Source of the DNA: JAUYQR01 sp031377265
Lineage (GTDB): Bacteria; Pseudomonadota; Alphaproteobacteria; Rhodobacterales; Rhodobacteraceae
NCBI RefSeq assembly: GCF_031377265.1
Contig: NZ_JANMET010000279.1
Span: forward strand, 1 to 12,423
Reading direction: 5' to 3'
Length of the DNA: 12,423 bases
Under the pieces are notes generated by a model. The model searched no databases. It was not told where the DNA came from and saw only the letters and a list, made by a program, of their open reading frames with translations. Numbering within the stretch: position 1 is the stretch's first letter; every line of letters begins with the position of its first letter. Positions 6,279 through 12,423 of the stretch are shown in pieces. A program made the translations under genes and the position numbers.

Positions 6279-7627
6279 CCGATTTCACCGCATCGGGCCC
6301 TGCCACAGGGCGACCGAAACACTCCATCCTGGTCGAAGCTGCAAGCATGCGCCGCCGCAACGCTTCGGAATTGCGCTTCCATATCTATGGGATCGCCGCC
6401 ATCGTCATCAGCTTGGCCACCCTTTTCATCATGCTGTGGACGATCTTTTCGGACGGCGTGTCTTCGTTCTATCAAGCCAAGCTGACCATTCCTGTCACCC
6501 TGTCATCCGAGCTGCTTGACCCAGAGGGCAACGGTAATCGGGATGACATGCTGAAGGTCACGACCGTCGGCTACAACAAGCTGCTGGCCGCCGCCTTCGA
6601 CGCCGAACTGAAAGCCAAGGGCGTCGATACTGGCGGGCTTTCGGCCAAGGACCTGTCGGCGATGGTGTCCAAGGACGCGGCTGGCGACCTTCGGGCAACG
6701 GTGCTGGCGAACCCGGCGCTGCTTGACACCACGATCAGCGCAGATTTGCTGGCGACGGGCCGGGTGGATGGCTATCTCAAGGGCCGGGTGACGATGGAGA
6801 CTGCGGTCCGCGACAATCAGATTTCGCCGGAACAACTGCAGCTTGCGGATCGGCTGAGCGCGGCCGGCATCCTTAGCACCAAGTGGAACTGGGACTTCTT
6901 CACCAACCCCGACGCCTCTGATCAGCGCCCCGAAGCGGCCGGGTTGGGCGTGGCCATCCTCGGCTCGCTATACCTGATGATCCTGGTGGCCATTATGTGC
7001 GTGCCGGTCGGCGTCGCCGCCTCGATCTATCTGGAGGAGTTCGCCCCCAAGAACCGCTGGACTGACCTGATCGAGGTGAACATCTCGAACCTCGCGGCTG
7101 TCCCCTCAATCGTCTACGGTATTCTGGGCCTTGCGATCTTCATCAACTTCATGGGCTTGCCGCAGTCATCGACGCTGGTTGGTGGTCTGGTGATCAGCCT
7201 TATGGTGTTGCCGACCATCATCATCGCCACCCGCGCATCAATCCGCGCGGTGCCGCCGTCGATCCGGGATGCGGCACTGGGCGTGGGCGCATCAAAGATG
7301 CAGATGGTGCTGCACCATGTGCTGCCGCTGGCTGCGCCGGGTATCCTGACGGGTACGATCCTTGGGCTGGCAACGGCGCTGGGCGAAACCGCGCCGCTGC
7401 TGCTGATCGGTATGGTTGCCTTTGTCGACAATTATCCTTCCGCCCCGGTCGAAGGGTTTTTGGACCCCGCAACGGCCTTGCCGGTGCAGGTCTATGGCTG
7501 GGCACAACGGGCCGATCCGGCCTTTATCGAACGCTCGTCGGGTGCCATCATCGTGCTTCTGGCCTTTCTGGTCGTGATGAACGTTGCTGCAATCCTGTTG
7601 CGTCGCAAATTCGAACGGCGCTGGTAA
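6275..7627 (+). CDS. pstA: Phosphate ABC transporter permease PstA with N-terminal DUF3333-type domain
   Basis: The second permease subunit of the phosphate importer, 450 residues against about 300 in enterobacteria. A cytoplasmic N-terminus (1-35) is followed by a membrane segment (about 37-58). Then comes a hydrophilic, probably periplasmic region (about 60-205), which matches my recollection of the DUF3333 extension of alphaproteobacterial PstA. The permease core has hydrophobic segments near 223-250, 270-292, 299-320, 352-383 and 422-442, with the EAA loop at about 331-356 (RDAALGVGASKMQMVLHHVL onwards) for contact with PstB. The start codon overlaps the pstC stop (ATGA, 6275-6278), which implies translational coupling and stoichiometric synthesis. 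Confidence 0.92.
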   Translation: MTDFTASGPATGRPKHSILVEAASMRRRNASELRFHIYGIAAIVISLATLFIMLWTIFSDGVSSFYQAKLTIPVTLSSELLDPEGNGNRDDMLKVTTVGYNKLLAAAFDAELKAKGVDTGGLSAKDLSAMVSKDAAGDLRATVLANPALLDTTISADLLATGRVDGYLKGRVTMETAVRDNQISPEQLQLADRLSAAGILSTKWNWDFFTNPDASDQRPEAAGLGVAILGSLYLMILVAIMCVPVGVAASIYLEEFAPKNRWTDLIEVNISNLAAVPSIVYGILGLAIFINFMGLPQSSTLVGGLVISLMVLPTIIIATRASIRAVPPSIRDAALGVGASKMQMVLHHVLPLAAPGILTGTILGLATALGETAPLLLIGMVAFVDNYPSAPVEGFLDPATALPVQVYGWAQRADPAFIERSSGAIIVLLAFLVVMNVAAILLRRKFERRW

Positions 7628-7651
7628 GTGCAGATTTTGGAGACTGAAGCC

Positions 7652-8449
7652 ATGGACGACATGCGACTGGTGGAGCGGAACGTGCAAACCCATGCAACCA
7701 AGATCAGCGCGAAGGACGTGCAGGTCCATTATGGCACCACACACGCCCTGAAGGATGTGAACGTCGAAATCCTTGACCACACCGTCACGGCCTTCATCGG
7801 GCCGTCGGGCTGCGGCAAGTCGACGTTCCTGCGCTGTCTGAACCGGATGAATGACACCATCGTGTCGTGCAAGGTCAGCGGCATGATCCAGCTGGACGGC
7901 GAGAACATCTACGATCAGCGGGTCGATCCGGTGCAACTGCGGGCAAAGGTCGGCATGGTGTTCCAAAAGCCGAACCCGTTCCCGAAGTCGATCTATGACA
8001 ACGTGGCTTACGGGCCGAAGATCCACGGCTTGGCGCGGACCAAGGCCGAGCTTGACGAGATCGTCGAAACCTCGCTGCGCAAGGCGGCACTTTGGAACGA
8101 AGCGAAGGACCGCCTTGCCTCTCCCGGAACCGGGCTTTCGGGCGGTCAGCAACAGCGCCTGTGCATCGCGCGCGCCATCGCCACCTCGCCCGAAGTGCTG
8201 TTGATGGATGAGCCGTGCTCCGCGCTTGACCCCATCGCCACCGCACAGGTGGAAGAGTTGATCAGCGAACTGCGCGACAGTTTCTCGGTAGTGATCGTCA
8301 CCCATTCGATGCAGCAAGCTGCCCGCGTCAGCCAGAAGACGGCCTTCTTCCACCTGGGCAACCTTGTCGAATATGGCGAGACGGGTAGCGTCTTTACCAG
8401 TCCTAAAGACCCGCGCACCGAAGCTTACATCACTGGCCGGATCGGCTGA
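7652..8449 (+). CDS. pstB: Phosphate ABC transporter ATP-binding protein PstB
   Basis: The cytoplasmic ATPase of the phosphate importer, 265 residues from the ATG at 7652. I prefer this start to the in-frame GTG at 7628 because GGAG (7639-7642) lies 9 bases before it and the GTG follows the pstA stop with no ribosome site of its own. Motifs: Walker A GPSGCGKST (50-58), Q-loop VFQKPNPFP (103-111), signature LSGGQQQR (162-169), Walker B VLLMDEP (182-188) with CSALDP following, and switch histidine H218. The FQKPNPFPKSIYDN segment and the MDEPCSALDP form are distinctive of PstB. It lies 24 bases after pstA and 11 before phoU. Confidence 0.95.
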   Translation: MDDMRLVERNVQTHATKISAKDVQVHYGTTHALKDVNVEILDHTVTAFIGPSGCGKSTFLRCLNRMNDTIVSCKVSGMIQLDGENIYDQRVDPVQLRAKVGMVFQKPNPFPKSIYDNVAYGPKIHGLARTKAELDEIVETSLRKAALWNEAKDRLASPGTGLSGGQQQRLCIARAIATSPEVLLMDEPCSALDPIATAQVEELISELRDSFSVVIVTHSMQQAARVSQKTAFFHLGNLVEYGETGSVFTSPKDPRTEAYITGRIG

Positions 8450-8460
8450 GGAGCAGCAGC

Positions 8461-9174
8461 ATGAACAACACTACTCATATCCTTTCTGCTTTCGACCGCG
8501 ATCTGGAAGCCGTGCAGGCTTTGGTGATGCGGATGGGCGGGCTGGTGGAAACGGCACTGCTCGACGCAGCCGAGGCGCTGGATGCCCGCGATGAGGATCT
8601 TGCCACCCGGGTGCGCGTCGGCGATAAGGCGATCGATGCGCTGGAAGACCAGATCAACGTGGAATGCGCCCGGCTGATCGCGCTGCGCGCGCCAGCGGCG
8701 GGTGATCTGCGGACAGTGCTGACCGTGATGAAGATTTCCGCAGCGCTGGAACGGGCGGGCGACTACGCCAAGAACCTGGCCAAGCGGGCCGTCGTGCTGG
8801 GCCAGATGCCGCAGGTGATGGGGGCGTCGGGATCAATCCGCAGGCTGGCGAAGGCGGTCGTGCAGATGCTGAACGATGCGCTGGATGCCTATATCCGCCG
8901 CGATGTGAAGCTGGCCGAGGATGTCCGCCAGCGCGACCGCGACATCGACCAGATGTACAACTCTATCTTCCGCGAGTTTCTGACCCACATGATGGAGGAC
9001 CCGCGCAACATTGGGCCCTGCATGCACCTGCACTTCATCGCCAAGAACATTGAACGGGTCGGCGACCACGCGACCTCGGTGGCCGAGCAGGTGATCTATC
9101 TGGTGACCGGAGCCATGCCAGGGGATGAGCGCCCGAAAGTTGACAGTACGGCCCCAGCGGCCACGAGGAGCTGA
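8461..9174 (+). CDS. phoU: Phosphate signalling regulator PhoU
   Basis: PhoU is a cytoplasmic helical protein linking Pst transporter activity to the PhoR/PhoB two-component system, keeping Pho genes off when phosphate is plentiful. The 237-residue product shows the family's two related three-helix halves. The metal-cluster motifs ERAGDYAKN (97-105) and ERVGDHATSVAE (198-209) are both intact. GAGGAG (8448-8453) overlaps the pstB stop and lies 7 bases before the ATG. The short polar tail (about 219-237) after the second bundle is variable in the family. It is 2 bases upstream of phoB, so the genes are surely cotranscribed. Confidence 0.95.
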   Translation: MNNTTHILSAFDRDLEAVQALVMRMGGLVETALLDAAEALDARDEDLATRVRVGDKAIDALEDQINVECARLIALRAPAAGDLRTVLTVMKISAALERAGDYAKNLAKRAVVLGQMPQVMGASGSIRRLAKAVVQMLNDALDAYIRRDVKLAEDVRQRDRDIDQMYNSIFREFLTHMMEDPRNIGPCMHLHFIAKNIERVGDHATSVAEQVIYLVTGAMPGDERPKVDSTAPAATRS

Positions 9175-9176
9175 GT

Positions 9177-9869
9177 ATGGCACGATCAGGACAACCGACG
9201 GTCCTTCTGGTGGAGGATGAGCCGGCACAAAGGACCGTGCTGGCCTACAACCTGGAGGCCGAAGGGTTCGATGTGACCCAGGCCGATAACGGCGAGGATG
9301 CGATGATCCTGGTCGATGAGGAGGCGCCTGATATCATCATTCTCGACTGGATGATGCCTAAGGTGTCTGGCATTGAGGTCTGCCGCCGCCTGAAAATGCG
9401 GCCCGAGACGCGGGGCATTCCGATCATCATGCTGTCGGCGCGGGCCGAAGAGGTGGACCGCATCCGTGGGCTGGAGACGGGCGCGGACGATTATGTGATC
9501 AAGCCCTATTCGGTGCTGGAGCTGATGGCGCGGGCGCGGGCGCAGTTGCGGCGGGTGCGGCCTTCGACGGCGGGGGTGGTGCTGGAGCATGACGACATCC
9601 GGCTGGACCCTGAAACGCACCGGGTCTACCGGGCCGAGAAGGTGCTGAAGCTGGGGCCGACGGAGTTCAAGCTGCTGGTCACCCTGATGGAGCGGCCGGG
9701 GCGGGTGTTCAGCCGCGAGCAGTTGCTGGATCTGGTCTGGGGGCGGGACATCTATGTCGATACCCGGACTGTGGATGTGCATGTGGGGCGGCTGCGGAAA
9801 TCCTTGATGACCTTTGGCGGCGAGGACCCGGTCCGGACGGTCAGGGGTGCGGGCTACGCCTTGGGGTGA
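9177..9869 (+). CDS. phoB: Phosphate regulon response regulator PhoB
   Basis: PhoB is the DNA-binding response regulator that turns on phosphate-starvation genes by binding Pho boxes such as those before pstS. The 230-residue product has a receiver domain (about 8-120) with acidic pair E13-D14, phosphoacceptor D57 (in IIILDWMMP), S87 and K109, then an OmpR-type winged-helix output domain (about 130-230). The latter includes GPTEFKLLVTLMERPGRVFS and the recognition-helix region RTVDVHVGRLRKSL. The ATG lies 6 bases after GAGGAG (9165-9170). Its partner kinase PhoR is not in the window. Placement right after phoU, instead of beside phoR, is the usual Rhodobacterales and rhizobial layout as I know it. 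Confidence 0.94.
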   Translation: MARSGQPTVLLVEDEPAQRTVLAYNLEAEGFDVTQADNGEDAMILVDEEAPDIIILDWMMPKVSGIEVCRRLKMRPETRGIPIIMLSARAEEVDRIRGLETGADDYVIKPYSVLELMARARAQLRRVRPSTAGVVLEHDDIRLDPETHRVYRAEKVLKLGPTEFKLLVTLMERPGRVFSREQLLDLVWGRDIYVDTRTVDVHVGRLRKSLMTFGGEDPVRTVRGAGYALG

Positions 9870-9885
9870 TGTCCACGCGTGGACA
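9870..9885. repeat. 16-bp perfect palindrome immediately after the phoB stop
   Basis: TGTCCACGCGTGGACA is a perfect inverted repeat starting at the base after the phoB stop codon. As RNA it could fold with a CGCG loop and a 6-bp stem, but no T run follows, so it is not a standard intrinsic terminator. It may end the operon with help, stabilise the 3' end, or be a protein-binding site. Confidence 0.6.
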
Positions 9886-10250
9886 AGGGTCTGGGTGTAT
9901 TTAAATCAATGGGTTAGCTGGTCCGTTTTAACGGATTGTTAGTATTCTGGACCAATCGCGCCGGTATCTTGACTACTCCCGCGGAGACTGTGCGCCAATG
10001 TGGTGCCAATGGGTCTGGTTGAATGTCCGCTTTGCGGACCTTCTTGACATTCGGTGCGGGCGGTCAGTTTTCGCTTGCAGTCGCGGCGAGACGGACGTCG
10101 AGGGCGGAAAGCGGCCCTTCGAACGTCTTCCCCTAACGCCATGGCCCTCGGCACGGGCCACTTCTGTGTATGGAAAGAGACCTTTCCATGGCGTCGACAA
10201 CAGGCTGGGCGTAAGGAGCCAGAAGCCAGCCCAAAATGTCGGCTCCGCCT
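9886..10250. other. Non-coding interval with several small hairpins
   Basis: I find no convincing gene here. The open frames on both strands look like shadows without ribosome sites. Visible structure: an AT-rich patch (about 9898-9950) containing TGGTCC (9919-9924) paired with GGACCA (9949-9954); GTCCGC/GCGGAC around TTT (10025-10039); TGGCCC/GGGCCA (10142-10147, 10155-10160); and a perfect 8-bp stem ATGGAAAG/CTTTCCAT with an AGAC loop (10170-10189). These may reflect a small RNA, the 3' end of the leftward small gene, or decayed sequence. None is followed by a proper T run. Confidence 0.4.
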
Positions 10251-10526
10251 TCACCTCTGGCCGAAACCACTCTGCATGAAGAACGGCAAGTCAGGCTGCC
10301 ATGCCGCGATCCCTGTGGCATCGGATGGGTCGATGCCGGTGTCCTGGATATCCTCGACCAGGAAGGATGCGCGGTGGCAACGCAAGGCGTGCGCCGCATC
10401 AATCTTGTCCACCGGGGCGCGGGTCACACCAATGACCGCCGCGATCCAGGCCATGAAGGGCCTGGCTCTGTCGTGAAGGTTGATCGGCTTTGCAGGGGTC
10501 ACGTTGTTTTCGGATACGTGGATCAT
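10251..10526 (-). CDS. Small hypothetical protein, divergent from the TPR regulator
   Basis: A 91-residue product I do not recognise. I accept it because GGGAGG lies about 6-7 bases before its ATG (10526-10524) on the minus strand, the frame has GC-rich third positions like its neighbours, and no better frame covers the stretch. It has no signal peptide. A short apolar segment (PFMAWIAAVIGVT, about 23-35) might touch a membrane. The C-terminal half contains LVEDIQDTGIDPSDA (about 56-70), which faintly recalls the DIG-type motif at the end of DUF1127 proteins, but this is too weak to assign. It shares a 137-base divergent promoter region with the regulator at 10664, so it is a plausible target of that regulator. 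Confidence 0.6.
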   Translation of the reverse strand: MIHVSENNVTPAKPINLHDRARPFMAWIAAVIGVTRAPVDKIDAAHALRCHRASFLVEDIQDTGIDPSDATGIAAWQPDLPFFMQSGFGQR

Positions 10527-10555
10527 GGCGGGCCTCCCGTTTTGCGTTCCGCGCC

Positions 10556-10580
10556 TGTGCCAGGCACGGTGAATGGCACA
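10556..10580. promoter_or_regulatory. Inverted repeat between the small gene and the regulator, candidate operator
   Basis: TGTGCCA (10556-10562) and TGGCACA (10574-10580) form a perfect 7-base inverted repeat with an 11-base gap. The left arm also forms a tighter dyad, GTGCC-A-GGCAC (10557-10567). Half-site centres are 18 bases apart, suitable for a protein dimer. It sits between divergent genes, upstream of both starts, so it may bind the adjacent winged-helix regulator. It could alternatively form a hairpin in the leader of the small gene. Confidence 0.4.
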
Positions 10581-10629
10581 ACATTACGCCCGGTGTCACG
10601 TCGCCGCTTGTGGACTGGCTGAGGACTTG

Positions 10630-10658
10630 TTGAGCGGTGGGTGCGGATTTGCTAGGCT
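10630..10658 (+). promoter_or_regulatory. Possible promoter of the TPR regulator, suggesting a leaderless message
   Basis: TTGAGC (10630-10635) and TAGGCT (10653-10658) are separated by 17 bases. The -10 matches only TANNNT. Only five bases separate it from the ATG at 10664, so transcription would start at or next to the start codon. No ribosome-binding sequence precedes that ATG, which agrees with a leaderless message. Confidence 0.3.
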
Positions 10659-10663
10659 TGTGC

Positions 10664-12232
10664 ATGAAACTTTTATTTGACCCATTTGAACTCGATACGG
10701 ATCGCGCCGAGCTTCGGACGGTTTCGGGCTTGGTCAAACTCGAACCCAAGGTTTTCAGGCTGCTGTGCCTGCTCGTCGAGAACAACGAACGCGTCATCAG
10801 CAAGGAAGAAATGATCGCGGTGGTCTGGGCCGGGCGTTTCATTTCGGACGCGGCTGTCTCGACTGCGTTGAAGGCCGTTCGCAGGGCGCTCGGGGATGAT
10901 GGGGACACACAAAGTTTCATCCGGACCATTCGCGGGATTGGCCATCGTTTTGTCGCGCCAGTCAGGATCAGACCGACGGAAAACGCTGTGGGCGGCCCCG
11001 CTCCGCAGGCAGAACGACCTGTCGCAGAGGATACACGTGGTGAAAGGCCGACCGTTGCGGTTCTGCCGTTCGGCCGGATAGGTTTGCCGGATGCCTTTGC
11101 AAGCCTGAGCGACGCGATCCCGGCCGACATCATTTCGTCGCTGGCCCGCCTGCGCTGGTTGCGTGTGATCGCACGCGAATCCACATTCCGGTTCCGAAAT
11201 ACCGAGGTGGACCTTGCCGGACTGCACAGCGTTCTTGGGGCGAGCTATTGCCTTTCCGGTCGCGTCGAACTTTTCGGCACGCAGTTGGAGGTGAGTGTAG
11301 ATCTCGTCGACACTCGGAATGAGGGATTGATCTGGTCCGACCGTTTCGAGCGACCCGTTGCCGACGTGCACGCCGTCCGGCATGAGATTGTGGGCGCGGT
11401 CATCGCGGCACTGGACCTCCGGATCCCGCAGACCGAAGCGGCGCTGGCGCGCGGCAAGCCCGTAGAGCGCCTGGATGCCTGGGAGGCCTACCACCTCGGG
11501 CTAAGCCATGCCTATCGCTTCAACGCGCATGACAATGCAATTGCGGGCAGTCTCTTCCGCCGCGCAACCGATCTCGACCCCAGCTTTTCCACCGCTTTTG
11601 CAGCCCGGGCGTACACCAGTTTTCAGGACGCGATGATGGGTTATGTCCCTGATCCCCAAGCCGCACGGGCCGCCGTCCAGTTCGCGGCCGAACGTAGCAT
11701 CGATCTTGATCCACTTGATCCCTACGCGAATGCAGCCATGGGACGGTTGCACATCCTGACGGGCAGCCCGGATGACGGCATGGTCTGGCTGGACAGGTCG
11801 ATTGAATTGAGCCCGAACTATGCCAAAGGCCATTACTCGCGGGCCTTCCTGCAATTGGTCCGCTGTCAGACGGTCGAGACTCGCGCGGATGTTGATACGG
11901 CGATCCGGCTCAGCCCGCTCGATCCGATGCTTGCCCCGATGCGCATTATGAAGGCGCTATCCTTCGGAATTGATGGCGACTACGCGACCGCTGCCGACCT
12001 GGCGGTGCTGGCGGCGCGCACTGCAACCAGCCATATCCGAATCGTGATGGCGACCGTTGCGTTGTGCCAGCTTGACGGTCGTACAGAAGCCGCTGCCCGC
12101 TGGGCGCGTGTCGTGCGTGAAATACGACTGGACCCGTCGATCACCAAGTATCTGAAGTCAATGCCATACGCGGATGCAGATTTTCGCAACAGGATTCGTT
12201 CGGCGCTCCGTTCTGCCGGATTTCCGGACTGA
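10664..12232 (+). CDS. Winged-helix transcriptional regulator with FlgO/TolB-like domain and TPR-like repeats
   Basis: A 522-residue protein from the ATG at 10664; an in-frame GTG at 10637 would add nine residues unlike the domain start. Residues about 1-100 form an OmpR/PhoB/CadC-type winged helix (LEPKVFRLLCLLVENNERVI, then VSTALKAVRRALGDD and the wing FIRTIRGIGHRFVAPV). A linker (100-128) follows. Residues about 129-255 (RPTVAVLPFG onwards) resemble the FlgO/TolB-N-like module seen in CadC-like regulators and adenylate cyclases. From about 270 to the end are paired helices of TPR type, e.g. LFRRATDLDPSFSTAFAARA and WLDRSIELSPNYAKGHYSRA. There is no receiver domain and no membrane segment between winged helix and sensor, unlike CadC or ToxR, so it is probably cytoplasmic and responds to a ligand or protein partner. 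Target and signal are unknown. Confidence 0.85.
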   Translation: MKLLFDPFELDTDRAELRTVSGLVKLEPKVFRLLCLLVENNERVISKEEMIAVVWAGRFISDAAVSTALKAVRRALGDDGDTQSFIRTIRGIGHRFVAPVRIRPTENAVGGPAPQAERPVAEDTRGERPTVAVLPFGRIGLPDAFASLSDAIPADIISSLARLRWLRVIARESTFRFRNTEVDLAGLHSVLGASYCLSGRVELFGTQLEVSVDLVDTRNEGLIWSDRFERPVADVHAVRHEIVGAVIAALDLRIPQTEAALARGKPVERLDAWEAYHLGLSHAYRFNAHDNAIAGSLFRRATDLDPSFSTAFAARAYTSFQDAMMGYVPDPQAARAAVQFAAERSIDLDPLDPYANAAMGRLHILTGSPDDGMVWLDRSIELSPNYAKGHYSRAFLQLVRCQTVETRADVDTAIRLSPLDPMLAPMRIMKALSFGIDGDYATAADLAVLAARTATSHIRIVMATVALCQLDGRTEAAARWARVVREIRLDPSITKYLKSMPYADADFRNRIRSALRSAGFPD

Positions 12233-12380
12233 ACTTCTAAATGACGAGCAGCAGCTTTCTGGAATGATCTGAAGCGAGCCGAAAGGTCAGCTTTGGGCCG
12301 AAAGCGTCGTGCCACGCCGTCGAGATCGGTTCGAGCCTGTGACTAGATCGAACGACTGCTCTGGACGCAAAGCCACCCCC
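12233..12380. other. Short convergent intergenic stretch
   Basis: About 150 bases between the regulator stop and the stop of the leftward partial gene. I see only weak dyads: GCTTT/AAAGC (12290-12294, 12301-12305) and GTTCGA/TCGAAC near 12330-12353. There is no clear terminator, although one is expected between converging genes. Confidence 0.35.
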
Positions 12381-12423
12381 TCAACCCTTCCCCAGCAACA
12401 CCCCCTCCAACCGGTCCAGAAAC
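12381..12423 (-). CDS. C-terminal end of an unidentified leftward gene (5' part outside window)
   Basis: Reading the minus strand from the window edge gives FLDRLEGVLLGKG followed by TGA (12383-12381). The pattern LDRLEGVLLGKG looks like a normal protein tail, and the other two frames read less like one. Thirteen residues are too few to name the protein or to be sure it is coding. Confidence 0.4.
   Translation of the reverse strand, partial: FLDRLEGVLLGKG

Noticed and set aside
7292..8353. Minus-strand open frame of 353 codons opposite pstA and pstB
   Set aside because: Covers two well-identified plus-strand genes; its residues are the composition expected from antisense of GC-rich coding DNA.
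9937..9945. TGTTAGTAT shared with the sugar-locus operator (1067-1075)
   Set aside because: A 9-base match without the left half of the palindrome; chance or a common AT-rich word is sufficient explanation.
10236..10622. Plus-strand open frame of 128 codons between phoB and the regulator
   Set aside because: No ribosome site and no recognisable protein; the opposite minus frame has a strong ribosome site and better composition.
10399..11494. Two long minus-strand open frames opposite the regulator
   Set aside because: The plus-strand frame encodes recognisable winged-helix and TPR-like motifs; the minus frames do not.
12325..12355. GGTTCGAGCC resembling a tRNA T-arm
   Set aside because: No acceptor, D or anticodon arms can be built around it; it is only part of a weak GTTCGA/TCGAAC dyad.

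Overview
The window looks like chromosome of an alphaproteobacterium, most likely a member of the Rhodobacteraceae. It is GC-rich. The Pst transporter has the long-PstC and long-PstA (DUF3333-type) architecture found in alphaproteobacteria, and the operon order is pstS-pstC-pstA-pstB-phoU-phoB. The protein sequences read like Rhodobacterales proteins. This is recognition from memory, not a database search.

Left part (1-3588) is a carbohydrate locus with two divergent arms. On the minus strand is the start of a Tat-exported family-1 (MalE-like, CUT1) substrate-binding protein, cut by the window edge. On the plus strand is a tight run of a UgpC/MsmK-type ABC ATPase, an RbsD/FucU-family sugar mutarotase and a ribokinase-family sugar kinase. 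The 288-base gap between the arms holds a 12-bp perfect palindrome lying inside the spacer of a predicted promoter. This fits joint control of uptake, anomer conversion and phosphorylation by one repressor. The permeases are probably to the left of the window.

Middle part (3589-9869) is the high-affinity phosphate operon: pstS (periplasmic binding protein), pstC and pstA (permeases, overlapping by 4 bases), pstB (ATPase), phoU (signalling regulator) and phoB (response regulator). Four 7-base half-sites on an 11-base period just upstream of pstS look like two tandem Pho boxes, so PhoB probably activates its own operon. As given, pstS carries a one-base deletion near 3919 that splits it into two frames. 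Restoring one G gives a 350-residue PstS. A strong hairpin with a TTCG loop separates pstS from pstC. No phoR sensor kinase is present.

Right part (9870-12423) starts with about 380 bases of non-coding DNA with palindromes and hairpins. It is followed by a divergent pair: a 91-residue hypothetical protein on the minus strand and a cytoplasmic regulator on the plus strand, with an OmpR/PhoB-type winged helix, a FlgO/TolB-like middle domain and TPR-like helices. The 137-base gap between the pair contains an inverted repeat that could be an operator. The last 43 bases appear to be the C-terminal end of another minus-strand gene.

I see no mobile element, CRISPR array, tRNA or rRNA. The best leads are the pstS frameshift, the Pho box array, the shared operator of the sugar locus, and the uncharacterised regulator and small-gene pair. 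I do not see convincing evidence of a wholly new system.
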